From Sphingomonas sp. Root720 (GTDB lineage: Bacteria > Pseudomonadota > Alphaproteobacteria > Sphingomonadales > Sphingomonadaceae): a stretch of DNA of 64,000 bases. This document shows positions 17,131 through 25,358 of this stretch, piece by piece (the stretch's first letter is position 1; each line of letters opens with the position of its first letter). Made by a program: the position numbers and the translations under genes. Below the pieces are notes generated by a model. That model was not told the DNA's origin. It ran no database searches and saw only the letters and a list, made by a program, of their open reading frames with translations. The stretch lies in assembly GCF_001428605.1 (NCBI RefSeq), contig NZ_LMID01000010.1, positions 163,194 through 227,193 of the forward strand. Direction: 5' to 3'.

Positions 17131-17904
17131 GTGTCGATACTGTCGCAAGAGAAGATCGATTCCGTCCGGATCTCCCGACTGGCGGACATCCGCCCGGCGG
17201 CCGAGGCGCTGCACGCGATCGCGCTGGAAAGCGGCCTGCGTGCCGCCCCCGCGCACGACATCGCCGACAAGCGGACCCCGGTCGATGCCGACGGCCATGT
17301 CCTCGCGCTCGACGTGTTCGGCTGGAACGACACCGACCGGGTATGGTGGCGCAATTCGCGCATCGCGCTCGATTCCCCGCTCACCACCGCCTGCCGCTTC
17401 GAAAGCCAGCCCTTCTGGGTCAACGCCGAGGGCTTCCGCACCCGTGTGCCCAATGCCTATCTCGACTCGATCGAACTCGCCAACTTCGAGACGCGGGCGA
17501 TGACCAAGGCAGCGATCGTCGTTCCGGTCCACCTGCCCTTCGGGCAGATCGGCGCGGTCAGCTTCAACCCCCTGGACCGCGAACGGACCGACCTGGAAGC
17601 CGATTTCCTCGCCATCGGCGACGCCTTCGGCGTCTACGCGCGCACCTTCATCGGCACCTATGTCCACCTGATGGGATCGACCCAGGCCCTGCCACCCGGC
17701 TCGCGCCTTTCGAAGCGCGAGGTCGAATGCCTGCGCTGGGCGGCGATCGGCAAGACCGACCTCGAGATCAGCATGATCATGTCGCGCAGCCGGGCGACGG
17801 TGCGTTTCCACATCCACAACGCCTCGATCAAGCTGAACGCGGTCAACCGCAGCCAGACCGTCTTCAAGGCTGCGCAGCTGGGCTATATCTCGCTCAACAC
17901 CTAG
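17131..17904 (+). CDS. LuxR-family transcriptional regulator (orphan) 2
   Basis: 257 residues starting at GTG, with GGAGG 5 bp upstream. The C-terminal helix-turn-helix (LSKREVECLRWAAIGKTDLEI ... TVRFHIHNASIKLNAVNRSQ) matches LuxR regulators, in particular the VRFHxxN pattern of quorum-sensing-type members. The N-terminal ~175 residues resemble an autoinducer-binding-like alpha/beta domain (VWWRNSRIALDSPLTTACRFES). No LuxI gene is present, so it is a solo; in catabolic islands such proteins often sense pathway metabolites. Divergent from an acyl-CoA dehydrogenase. Confidence 0.88.
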   Translation: MSILSQEKIDSVRISRLADIRPAAEALHAIALESGLRAAPAHDIADKRTPVDADGHVLALDVFGWNDTDRVWWRNSRIALDSPLTTACRFESQPFWVNAEGFRTRVPNAYLDSIELANFETRAMTKAAIVVPVHLPFGQIGAVSFNPLDRERTDLEADFLAIGDAFGVYARTFIGTYVHLMGSTQALPPGSRLSKREVECLRWAAIGKTDLEISMIMSRSRATVRFHIHNASIKLNAVNRSQTVFKAAQLGYISLNT

Positions 17905-18009
17905 CGCGCCGGCCGGCCCCGGCGGCAACCTCGACCCGATCGCCATCGCCGATGATGGACCCGATGGCCCTCTCTGCGCGTTCCCCGGGACCGCAATAGG
18001 AGACATGCG

Positions 18010-18276
18010 ATGACGGACCTCAGCCAGATCAGCGAGCATATGGAAATCGTCGGCGCGGACGGCGTTCATGTCGGAACGGTCGACAAGGTCGACGGCGACC
18101 GCATCAAGATGACGAAAGCCGACAGCGGCTCGCATTCGGATCATCACCATTATGTATCGGTCGGGCTGGTCGCCGCCGTCGAAGGCAATCAGGTCCGGCT
18201 CTCCGCCACCGGGGCCTCGGCCATGCTCCTCGAGGAGGAGAATGACGGCGGAGCCCTGGCGGACAAGCGTTCCTAG
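18010..18276 (+). CDS. DUF2171-domain protein
   Basis: 88 residues. The whole protein is one DUF2171 unit (ISEHMEIVGADGVHVGTVDKV, DRIKMTKAD, HHHYVSVGLVAAVEGNQVRL), a small PRC-barrel-like beta fold common in sphingomonads and other alphaproteobacteria. AGGAGA precedes the ATG. Function is unknown; relatives often sit near stress genes. A strong hairpin follows the stop. Confidence 0.9.
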   Translation: MTDLSQISEHMEIVGADGVHVGTVDKVDGDRIKMTKADSGSHSDHHHYVSVGLVAAVEGNQVRLSATGASAMLLEEENDGGALADKRS

Positions 18277-18314
18277 GACGATAGGAAGCGCCCCGCCGAC
18301 GATGTTCGGCGGGG
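18270..18314. terminator. Double hairpin between convergent genes
   Basis: TTCCTA/TAGGAA (18270-18275 and 18282-18287) overlaps the DUF2171 stop. Next comes a perfect 9-bp stem CCCCGCCGA (18291-18299)/TCGGCGGGG (18306-18314) with a 6-nt loop. The flanking genes converge, so it probably works as a bidirectional terminator, although no long T run follows. Confidence 0.65.
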
Positions 18315-18327
18315 TGGCTACGGCGGG

Positions 18328-19002
18328 CTAGGCCGGCTGCGCGAACCAGATGACGTGGCGCGGCCCCTTGCCGTTGCTGCGCGCGCGGACGGCGACTTCG
18401 TCGACGTCGAAGCCGGCACCGCGCAGGCGGCGGACGAAGGCCACGTCCGGGGCGGCCGACCAGACCGCCAGCACCCCGCCCGGCCTGAGCGCCGCCCGTG
18501 CCGCCGAAAGGCCGCGCATCGAATAGAGCCAGCCATTGGCTTCGCGGACCAGACCGTCGGGCCCATTGTCGACGTCGAGCAGGATCGCGTCATAGGTGGC
18601 GCGGCCGGCCTGGATCACCTCGGCCACGTCACTCTGCACGATCGTCACCCGCCGGTCGTCGAGACAGCCCGCGGTAAGATCCGCCATCGGCCCCCGCGCC
18701 CATTCGATGATCGTGGGCACCAGTTCGGCCACCGTCGCCCGGGCTGTCGCGGGGAGCATGCCCAACGCCGCACGCAGGGTGAATCCCATGCCATAGCCGC
18801 CGATCAGGACATGCGGCGACGCGATCCGGCCTCCCAGCCGCTCGATCGTCATCAGCGCGAGCGCCTCTTCCGATCCGCTCATCCGGCTGTTCATCAGTTC
18901 GTTGCGATCGAGCACGATCATGAAATCGTCCCCGCGCCGGAACAGCCGCAGCGGCGCGCCCCCCGGCACCTGCGCCGTCCCGATCAGTTCGCGTGCCTTC
19001 AT
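18328..19002 (-). CDS. Spermidine synthase-like class I SAM methyltransferase-fold protein
   Basis: 224 residues. The nucleotide-binding motif VLIGGYGMGFTLRA is at about 65-78 and the acidic strand VAELVPTIIEW follows. DAILLDVDNGPDGL matches the spermidine-synthase-like aspartate loop, and LRPGGVLAVWS is the usual late Rossmann strand. It resembles SpeE-like proteins without the full N-terminal beta domain, so a true aminopropyltransferase role is doubtful. It is divergent from the pentapeptide-repeat gene. Confidence 0.8.
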   Translation of the reverse strand: MKARELIGTAQVPGGAPLRLFRRGDDFMIVLDRNELMNSRMSGSEEALALMTIERLGGRIASPHVLIGGYGMGFTLRAALGMLPATARATVAELVPTIIEWARGPMADLTAGCLDDRRVTIVQSDVAEVIQAGRATYDAILLDVDNGPDGLVREANGWLYSMRGLSAARAALRPGGVLAVWSAAPDVAFVRRLRGAGFDVDEVAVRARSNGKGPRHVIWFAQPA

Positions 19003-19065
19003 CGATCATGCCTCCGAGTCCGGCCGCCGATACAGCCATCCTACCCGCCTTGGCGAGCACCCTCG

Positions 19066-19095
19066 TTGGAGCCGGCCGCAAAACCGCGCTAACAT
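19066..19095 (+). promoter_or_regulatory. Candidate sigma-70 promoter giving a leaderless pentapeptide-repeat mRNA
   Basis: TTGGAG (19066-19071), an 18-bp spacer and TAACAT (19090-19095) form a fair -35/-10 pair. Transcription would start about 7 bp later, at or next to the ATG at 19102. No Shine-Dalgarno sequence lies between. Leaderless translation is inferred. Confidence 0.4.
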
Positions 19096-19101
19096 AGGCC
19101 A

Positions 19102-19794
19102 ATGGATGACCTGTTCTCCGTTCGCCCGCTTGAGGGCCGGCGCCTATCCCGCGCCGACATCGACCATCTCGCGGCGGGCCCCTCGCCTTCCCATCTCGTA
19201 GACTGCGATCTGGAGGAGGCCGATCTTTCCCGGGTCGATCTGTCGGGCTGGAGCTTCGAACGCTGCAACCTGCGCCGCGCCGACTTCGCCGGCGCGCGAC
19301 TGGGGGAGACGCTGTGGCGTTCCTGCCGCGGCGCCTTCGCGCAGTTCGTCGGCGCGGATCTCAGCGAGGCGCGCTTCGTCGCCAGCGACTTCAACAATTG
19401 CGCGCTGCGCCGATCGGTCCTTACCGCCGCGCGCTTCGAGCGATGCAAGCTGACCGGCGCGGACCTGTCCGACGCCCGCACCATCGACATCGGGTTCGAG
19501 GAAACGCTGCTGGTCAACGCCAAGCTGCCAGGCATGTCCTTCCGCAAGCAGCGGCTCAAGAAGGTGGACTTCAGCCAGGCCGACCTGCGCAGGAGCGATT
19601 TCCGCGCGACGATCTTCGAGGATTGCAGTCTGCGGGACGCGAACATGGCGGGATCGCGCTTCGAGGACGCCGACCTGCGCGACGCGGACCTGGGCGGCCT
19701 GCGGCTGATCGACGCCAATCTCTTTCGCGGCGCGACGATATCGCGCGAGCAGGCCGGCCAGCTTCTCGGCGAACTGGGGCTGAAGGTCCTGTGA
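19102..19794 (+). CDS. Pentapeptide-repeat protein (McbG/Qnr-like)
   Basis: 230 residues, almost wholly made of A(D/N)LXX/F-type pentapeptide repeats (for example LEEADLSRVDLSGWSFERCN, LRRADFAGARL, SFRKQRLKKVDFSQADLRRS), which predicts a right-handed quadrilateral beta-helix. Length and layout, with a break near residues 50-60, resemble the Qnr/McbG class that protects gyrase by mimicking DNA. Whether it confers fluoroquinolone or microcin tolerance cannot be told from sequence; many chromosomal members have unknown targets. It stands alone, flanked by a divergent and a convergent gene. Confidence 0.85.
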   Translation: MDDLFSVRPLEGRRLSRADIDHLAAGPSPSHLVDCDLEEADLSRVDLSGWSFERCNLRRADFAGARLGETLWRSCRGAFAQFVGADLSEARFVASDFNNCALRRSVLTAARFERCKLTGADLSDARTIDIGFEETLLVNAKLPGMSFRKQRLKKVDFSQADLRRSDFRATIFEDCSLRDANMAGSRFEDADLRDADLGGLRLIDANLFRGATISREQAGQLLGELGLKVL

Positions 19795-19845
19795 CGGGAT
19801 GAGGACGTCACGACGGCGATCGGCCGCCGCAACCTCGTTCGACCT

Positions 19846-21465
19846 CTAGCCCCGGTCCTCCAGCACCATCGCCGCACCGCGCAGGCCGATCGCCATGGCG
19901 GGGGCGTTGGTGTTGCCGGTGACATGGTTGGGGATCACCGAGCAGTCGGCGACTCGGACACGCTCGACTCCGTTCACCCTTAGCCGCGGGTCGACCACCG
20001 CATCGGCGTCGCCGCCCATCCGGCACGACCGGATCGCGTGGAGGCCACAGCTCGACAGCTTGCGGAAGGCAGCAAGCAATTCCTCGTCGGACTGGAGCTC
20101 GACGCCGGGGACGATCTCGCCGCCAACCATGTCCGCGAGCGGCGGCGATGCCATGAAGGCGCGCATCGTCCGGATCATGCTCACCGCCGAGACGCGGTCA
20201 TGCTCGGTGCTCAGCCAGTTGGGCAGGATCACCGGCGCATCGCCGCTGCCCGACCCTCCGATCCGCACCGATCCCTCGCTGGTAAGGCGCAGCAACTGGC
20301 CATAGAGGGTCACGCCCGGCCTGCGGTCGATCTTGTCGAGCGGCACCGGATCGTTGTCGTCGCCCACCTGGAAGGTGTAACCGCCCAGATAGAATTGCGT
20401 GTCCGTGCGGCCGTCGGGATGCGCCACGTTGCAGAAGGCGCCGACCTCGAACGGCCCGGTCGCCATGATGCCGTCGCGCAGGGCGAAGTAGCGCACCATC
20501 GCAGCGAGCAGGCCGATGCCGAAGAAGCTGCGATGCGTGCCCTTCCCCCGTTCGAGCCGATAGGGCATCGACAGCGAAAGATGCTCGATCATCCGCTCGC
20601 CGACATCGGGCGAATGGGCGACCAGATCGACCCCGGCCGCGCCGAGCCGGCCGCCATGGCCGATGCCCGATCGCTGGAGCAGCAAGGGGCTCTCGATCGC
20701 ACCGCTCGACACGATGATCTCGCCGCGGCAGTCGAAGCGGCGGCGCTCGCCGTTCACGGTCGCCTCGATCCCGATCGCGCGCCGGCCGTCGAACAGGATG
20801 CGCTCGGCGAGCGCATGGGTGACGACCTTCACGTTCGGGCGCCTGCGGGCGGGCGCGAGGAAGGTGCGTGCCGAGCTTTGCCGGCGGCCCTTGCGGATAT
20901 TGTGGGTGTAGAGGCCGATGCGCGGGCCGGTGGCGGCGTTGAGGTCGTCGACCCGCGCCATGCCCATCGCCACGCCGGTCTCGATCATCCGGTCGGCCAG
21001 CGGATAGCGGTAGATAGCGGGATCGACATGGACCCGGCCGCCACTGCCGCGCATCGGCCCGCGCCCGGCCGCATGGTCCTCCAGCGCCAGGAAGGCCTCG
21101 GTCATCGAGGCGCCGTTCCAGCCGGTCGCCCCTGCGGCCTCCCAGCCGTCATAGTCGGCGGGCTCGCCCCGGCTCCAGATCATGCCGTTGACCGAGGAGG
21201 AGCCGCCCAGCCCCTTGCCGCGGATCCATATCTCGCCCAGCGGCCCGCCCGCCTCGCGCGGCTGGGCAACCGGATAGGCCCAGATATGCGCCGGGTCGGT
21301 GACAAGCCTGGCGACGCCCTTGGGCAGCGTCACCCAGAAGCCGTCATTCTCGCCGCCCGCTTCGAGCACCAATACGCGCGAACGTCCGTCCGCGCTCAGC
21401 CGCTCGGCCATCACGCAGCCGGCCGAGCCCGCGCCGACAACGATGTAATCCCAGATGTCGGACAT
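19846..21465 (-). CDS. GMC-family FAD-dependent oxidoreductase (choline dehydrogenase-like)
   Basis: 539 residues from the ATG at 21465, preceded by a strong GGGGGAGAG. The FAD-binding VVGAGSAGCVMAERLS is at the N-terminus, followed by GGSSSVNGMIWSRG (GMC signature 1) and GAIESPLLLQRSGIG (signature 2). The C-terminal catalytic segment is HAIRSCRMGGDADAVVD and NHVTGNTNAPAMAI. GMC enzymes oxidise primary or secondary alcohols and pass electrons to a quinone or O2. It is divergent from the DUF35-thiolase-ACAD operon and probably belongs to the same pathway, oxidising an alcohol before CoA-dependent cleavage. Confidence 0.92.
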   Translation of the reverse strand: MSDIWDYIVVGAGSAGCVMAERLSADGRSRVLVLEAGGENDGFWVTLPKGVARLVTDPAHIWAYPVAQPREAGGPLGEIWIRGKGLGGSSSVNGMIWSRGEPADYDGWEAAGATGWNGASMTEAFLALEDHAAGRGPMRGSGGRVHVDPAIYRYPLADRMIETGVAMGMARVDDLNAATGPRIGLYTHNIRKGRRQSSARTFLAPARRRPNVKVVTHALAERILFDGRRAIGIEATVNGERRRFDCRGEIIVSSGAIESPLLLQRSGIGHGGRLGAAGVDLVAHSPDVGERMIEHLSLSMPYRLERGKGTHRSFFGIGLLAAMVRYFALRDGIMATGPFEVGAFCNVAHPDGRTDTQFYLGGYTFQVGDDNDPVPLDKIDRRPGVTLYGQLLRLTSEGSVRIGGSGSGDAPVILPNWLSTEHDRVSAVSMIRTMRAFMASPPLADMVGGEIVPGVELQSDEELLAAFRKLSSCGLHAIRSCRMGGDADAVVDPRLRVNGVERVRVADCSVIPNHVTGNTNAPAMAIGLRGAAMVLEDRG

Positions 21466-21511
21466 GTCTCTCCCCCCCTCGCACCCTCTCACAGCGGGGG
21501 GACCAGGCCAC

Positions 21512-21528
21512 CCTAGCGTTTTGACGAG
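21512..21528 (+). promoter_or_regulatory. Shared CCTA-N3-TTT-N-GAC-N-AG word in GMC/DUF35 spacer
   Basis: CCTAGCGTTTTGACGAG matches all 12 fixed positions of the pattern also found at 13575-13591, and 10 of 12 at 17034-17050 (minus). It lies in the 128-bp spacer between divergent catabolic genes. Proposed as a common regulator site. Confidence 0.4.
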
Positions 21529-21593
21529 TCGGAAATCCGGCGGCGCGGGGGGTAAAGCACAGGGACCGGAATCGATACCGGGATGGGAGCGAG

Positions 21594-22001
21594 ATGCACG
21601 CGATCGCCGAAGGTTTGTTTACGGAAGAGACGCCGCCGCGGCTGGTCGGCGGCCGCCACCGGCACACGGGGCGGATCGTCTTCCCCTGTCCCGCCGGCAC
21701 CGACTACGAACCCTATCCGCTCCGGCGGCACGGCCGGCTCTGGTCCTACACCATCCAGCGCTACCGCCCGAAGACCCCGCCCTATGCCGGGCCCGAGGCG
21801 TTCGAGCCCTGGGCGGTCGCCTATGTCGAGCTGGCCGGCGAGACGATCGTCGAGAGCCGCCTCGCCAATGTCGCCTTCGACGCCATCGCGATCGGCATGG
21901 AACTGGAACTGATCCAGCTCCCGTTCGAACGCAGCGGCGCGGAGCCTGTGCTGGTCCACGCATTTCAGCCGCTCGGGCGGCCCGGCGGAGCATCGGCATG
22001 A
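21594..22001 (+). CDS. DUF35 / OB-fold protein, thiolase partner, with degenerate zinc ribbon
   Basis: 135 residues. The layout is an N-terminal zinc-ribbon position (GGRHRHTGRIVFPCPAG) followed by an OB fold (GRLWSYTIQRYRPKTPPY ... VAYVELAGETIVESRLAN). DUF35 proteins form complexes with SCP2-type thiolases, positioning acyl-CoA substrates. The usual four ribbon cysteines are missing except one, so zinc is probably not bound. The stop overlaps the thiolase start (ATGA), as expected for a stoichiometric complex. Confidence 0.85.
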   Translation: MHAIAEGLFTEETPPRLVGGRHRHTGRIVFPCPAGTDYEPYPLRRHGRLWSYTIQRYRPKTPPYAGPEAFEPWAVAYVELAGETIVESRLANVAFDAIAIGMELELIQLPFERSGAEPVLVHAFQPLGRPGGASA

Positions 22002-23143
22002 GCGACGTCTGCATCGTCGGCATCGGCATTCACCCCTTCGGTCGGACCGACGGCCTGTCGGGCCTGGAACAGGGCGTATTCGCCGTGCGCCAGGCGCTGG
22101 GCGACGCGGGGGTCGACTGGAACGCCATGCAGTTCGCCTATGGCGGCTCCGATTCGGCCGGAAATCCCGATACGATGGTCGAGAGCCTCGGCCTGTCGGG
22201 CGTGCAGTTCATCAATGTCCGCAACGGCTGCGCGACCGGCGGATCGGCGCTGTTCTCCGCGCAGATGGCGATCAAGTCGGGCGAGTTCGAGCTCGGCCTT
22301 GCGGTCGGCTTCGACAAGCATCCGCGCGGGGCCTTCAACGCGATGCCCGCCGAATATAACCTGCCCGACTGGTATGGGGAGGCGGGCTACATGATCACCA
22401 CCCAGTTCTTCGCGGCCAAGGCGATGCGCTACATGCACGAGCACGGCATCACCGCGACCGCGCTGGGCCGGGTGGCGCACAAGGCGTTCCGCAACGCGGT
22501 GCATGCACCGCACGCCTGGCGCCGCGAGGAAGTGCCGCTCGACACCATCCTGCAGGCGCCGATGGTCAGCGACCCCTTCACCAAATATATGTTCTGCTCG
22601 CCCGGCGAGGGCGGGGTCGCGCTGATCCTCGCCAGCGAGAAGAAGGCGCGCGAGCTCGGCAAGCCGCTGATCCGGCTGAAGGCCGCGGCGATGCGGACCC
22701 GCCCACCCGGCTCCTTCGAGGTGTTCGCGCCGTCGATCGACATCGACCGCGGCGGCTCCGCCACCCGCATAGCCTCCGCCGATGCCTTCCGCATGGCAGG
22801 GATCGGCCCCGAGGACATCGCCGTCGCCCAGCTGCAGGACACCGAGGCGGGCGCCGAGATCATGCACATGGCCGAGAACGGCTTCTGCGAGGACGGCGAG
22901 CAGGAGGCCTGGCTGGCAGAGGGGCGCACCGAGATCGGCGGCCGCCTGCCGGTCAACACCGACGGCGGCTGCCTCGCCTGCGGTGAACCGATCGGCGCCT
23001 CGGGTCTGCGCCAGGTCTACGAGAATGTCGTGCAGCTGCGCGGCGACGGCGGCGGGCGGCAGGTGCCGGGCGATCCCCGTACCGCCTACACCCATGTCTA
23101 TGGTGCGCCCGGCGTGTCCGCCGTGACGATATTGGAACGCTGA
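21998..23143 (+). CDS. Thiolase / SCP2-type acetyl-CoA acetyltransferase-like protein
   Basis: 381 residues. The nucleophilic Cys is in NVRNGCATGGSALFS (around residue 77). The C-terminal motif is GGCLACGEPIGASG, where the classical His of GHPxGATG is replaced by Glu. Together with the overlapping DUF35 gene this marks the lipid-transfer-protein-like thiolase branch, whose members do thiolytic or retro-aldol cleavage of branched or steroid-like acyl-CoAs. The gene overlaps the next one (TGATG), forming a DUF35-thiolase-ACAD operon. Whether it is a thiolase or an aldolase cannot be decided from sequence. Confidence 0.9.
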   Translation: MSDVCIVGIGIHPFGRTDGLSGLEQGVFAVRQALGDAGVDWNAMQFAYGGSDSAGNPDTMVESLGLSGVQFINVRNGCATGGSALFSAQMAIKSGEFELGLAVGFDKHPRGAFNAMPAEYNLPDWYGEAGYMITTQFFAAKAMRYMHEHGITATALGRVAHKAFRNAVHAPHAWRREEVPLDTILQAPMVSDPFTKYMFCSPGEGGVALILASEKKARELGKPLIRLKAAAMRTRPPGSFEVFAPSIDIDRGGSATRIASADAFRMAGIGPEDIAVAQLQDTEAGAEIMHMAENGFCEDGEQEAWLAEGRTEIGGRLPVNTDGGCLACGEPIGASGLRQVYENVVQLRGDGGGRQVPGDPRTAYTHVYGAPGVSAVTILER

Positions 23144-24351
23144 TGGACATCGAACTTTCCCCCGAGGATGCCGCCTTCCGGAACGATGTCTGCGCGTTCC
23201 TCCGGGATCATCTGCCCGAGGACGTGAAGGCCGGCGCCGCCGCGACCCCGTCGGTGTTCGTCGAGCCCGACATCGGCCAGACCTGGAACGCCGTTCTCAA
23301 TGCGCATGGCTGGCTCGGCTATCAATGGCCCGTCGAGCATGGTGGCACCGGCTGGACGCCGATGCAGCGCTACATCTTCGAGAAGGAATGCGCCCTGGCC
23401 GGCGCGCCGAACCTGACGGTGCTCAGCCTCAAGCTGGTGGCGCCGGTGATCTGGACCTTCGGCACCGAGGCGCAGAAGGCGTTCTACCTGCCGCGCATCC
23501 TGTCGGGCGAGGATTATTGGTGCCAGGGCTTCTCCGAGCCCGGCGCCGGCTCCGACCTCGCTTCGCTGCAGTGCCGGGCGGTGCGCGACGGCGATCGCTA
23601 CATCCTCAACGGATCGAAGATCTGGACCACGCACGCCCACCACGCCAACCGCATGTTCTGCCTCGTCCGCACCGATACCAGCGGGCGCAAGCAGGCGGGG
23701 ATCAGCTTCCTGCTGGTCGACATGAACCAGCGGGGCATCTCGGTCCGCCCGATCCTGACCGCCGCGGGCGACCATGAGGTCAACCAGGTGTTCCTCGAAG
23801 ACGTCGTCGTCCCCGTCGAGGACCTCGTGGGCGACGAAGGCGAAGGCTGGAAGATCGCCAAATTCCTGCTGGAGAACGAGCGCGGCGGTTCCTGCCATTC
23901 GCCCAAGCTCGGCTACGACCTCGACCAGCTCGAGGCCGACGCCCGCGCGCAGAGCGACGGACGCGGCGGCGCGATGGCGGACGATCCGCAGTGGCGGCGC
24001 AAGGTCGCGAGGGCGCGGCTCGAGGTGCAGGCGCTGGAAATGATCGAGATGAAGATCATCTCCGAGATCGCCAAGGGCCGCCAGCCCGGGCCGCAGACCT
24101 CGCTGACAAAGCTGCTCGCCTCCAACCTGCGCCAAAGGATCGACCTGCTCGCGGTCGACCTTTACGGCACGGCCGGCCTCCAGCTCGAACCGGTGCGGCC
24201 GCTCTACGGTGCCGACGCGCCGGACCCGGTGCATTCCCGGGCGGCACAGCTCGCGGCCCCGCGCTATCTCAACAGCCGTGCCTGGACGATCTTCGGCGGC
24301 ACCAACGAAGTGCAATGCACCATCATCGCCCGCTCGGTGCTGGGCCTGTGA
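23143..24351 (+). CDS. Acyl-CoA dehydrogenase family protein (402 aa)
   Basis: 402 residues. The FAD-facing loop WCQGFSEPGAGSDLASLQCR and ILNGSKIWTTHAHHANRMFC are diagnostic of ACADs. The C-terminal FGGTNEVQCTIIARSVLGL is the typical tail with bound-FAD contacts. It probably introduces a double bond in the acyl-CoA that the thiolase later cleaves. Its ATG overlaps the thiolase stop. It is followed after 19 bp by the 2-oxoacid dehydrogenase genes, so a single transcript may run from 21594 to 28371. Confidence 0.92.
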   Translation: MDIELSPEDAAFRNDVCAFLRDHLPEDVKAGAAATPSVFVEPDIGQTWNAVLNAHGWLGYQWPVEHGGTGWTPMQRYIFEKECALAGAPNLTVLSLKLVAPVIWTFGTEAQKAFYLPRILSGEDYWCQGFSEPGAGSDLASLQCRAVRDGDRYILNGSKIWTTHAHHANRMFCLVRTDTSGRKQAGISFLLVDMNQRGISVRPILTAAGDHEVNQVFLEDVVVPVEDLVGDEGEGWKIAKFLLENERGGSCHSPKLGYDLDQLEADARAQSDGRGGAMADDPQWRRKVARARLEVQALEMIEMKIISEIAKGRQPGPQTSLTKLLASNLRQRIDLLAVDLYGTAGLQLEPVRPLYGADAPDPVHSRAAQLAAPRYLNSRAWTIFGGTNEVQCTIIARSVLGL

Positions 24352-24370
24352 ACCGGGATAAGGAAGACCG

Positions 24371-25342
24371 ATGCAACTGAGCCGCGAAGCGCTGCTGCGC
24401 GCCTACCGCCAGATGAAGGTGATCCGCGAATTCGAGGAGCGCCTCCACGTCGAGATCCAGACCGGCGAGATCGCCGGCTTCACCCATCTCTATTCGGGGC
24501 AGGAGGCCGTCGCGGTCGGCGTGTGCGAGCATCTGAGCGTCGAGGACAAGATCATCTCGACCCATCGCGGCCACGGCCATTGCCTCGCCAAGGGCTGCGA
24601 CGTCACCGGCATGATGAAGGAGATCTGGGGCAGCCGCGAGGGCCTGTGCAAGGGCAAGGGCGGATCGATGCACATTGCCGATGTCGAGCAGGGCATGCTC
24701 GGCGCCAACGGCATCGTCGGTGCGGGCGCGCCGATCGCGGTGGGCGCGGCGCTGTCGGCCAAGATCGACGGCAACGGCAAGGTGGCGATCGCCTTCTCGG
24801 GCGATGGCGCCTGCAACCAGGGGACCACTTTCGAGGCGATGAATTTCGCGGTGGTAACCGGGGCGCCGTGCATCTTCGTGTTCGAGAACAACCATTATTC
24901 GGAGCATACCGGGGTCGACTATGCGGTCGGCACCGCCAAGGACATCGCCAGCCGCGCCGAAGCCTTCGGCATGCCGGTCTGGCGCGCCGACGGCACCGAT
25001 TTCTTCGCGGTGTACGAGACGATGCGCGAGGTGCTCGACTATGCCCGCACCGGCAAGGGCCCGGCGGCGGTCGAATTCGACACCGAGCGCTTCTTCGGCC
25101 ATTTCGAAGGCGATCCGCAGCGCTATCGCGGCAAGGGCGAGCTCGACCGCATCCGCGAGGAGCGCAACTGCCTGATCAAGTTCCGCGCCAGCGTCACCGG
25201 CGCCAGCCTGCTGACCGATGCCGATCTCGATGCCGTCGACAAGGAGGTGCTGGAGAGCATCGACGCGGCGGTCGAGGCCGCGCGTGGCGCCGAACGCCCC
25301 ACCCCGCAGGACGTCCTCGCCGACGTCTACATCTCCTATTGA
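24371..25342 (+). CDS. 2-Oxoacid dehydrogenase E1 component, alpha subunit (AcoA/PdhA-like)
   Basis: 323 residues. The ThDP/Mg motif GDGACNQG is at about 144-151 with the closing Asn in FENNHYSEH near 175. STHRGHGHCLAKG and GKGGSMHIAD are typical of the E1alpha of acetoin, pyruvate and branched-chain dehydrogenases. With the beta subunit it decarboxylates a 2-oxoacid (or splits acetoin) and acetylates or acylates lipoyl-E2. The third 2-oxoacid-type gene set member, E3, is absent from the window. Substrate preference is not evident. Confidence 0.92.
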   Translation: MQLSREALLRAYRQMKVIREFEERLHVEIQTGEIAGFTHLYSGQEAVAVGVCEHLSVEDKIISTHRGHGHCLAKGCDVTGMMKEIWGSREGLCKGKGGSMHIADVEQGMLGANGIVGAGAPIAVGAALSAKIDGNGKVAIAFSGDGACNQGTTFEAMNFAVVTGAPCIFVFENNHYSEHTGVDYAVGTAKDIASRAEAFGMPVWRADGTDFFAVYETMREVLDYARTGKGPAAVEFDTERFFGHFEGDPQRYRGKGELDRIREERNCLIKFRASVTGASLLTDADLDAVDKEVLESIDAAVEAARGAERPTPQDVLADVYISY

Positions 25343-25358
25343 CGGCTGGAGCGCGACG

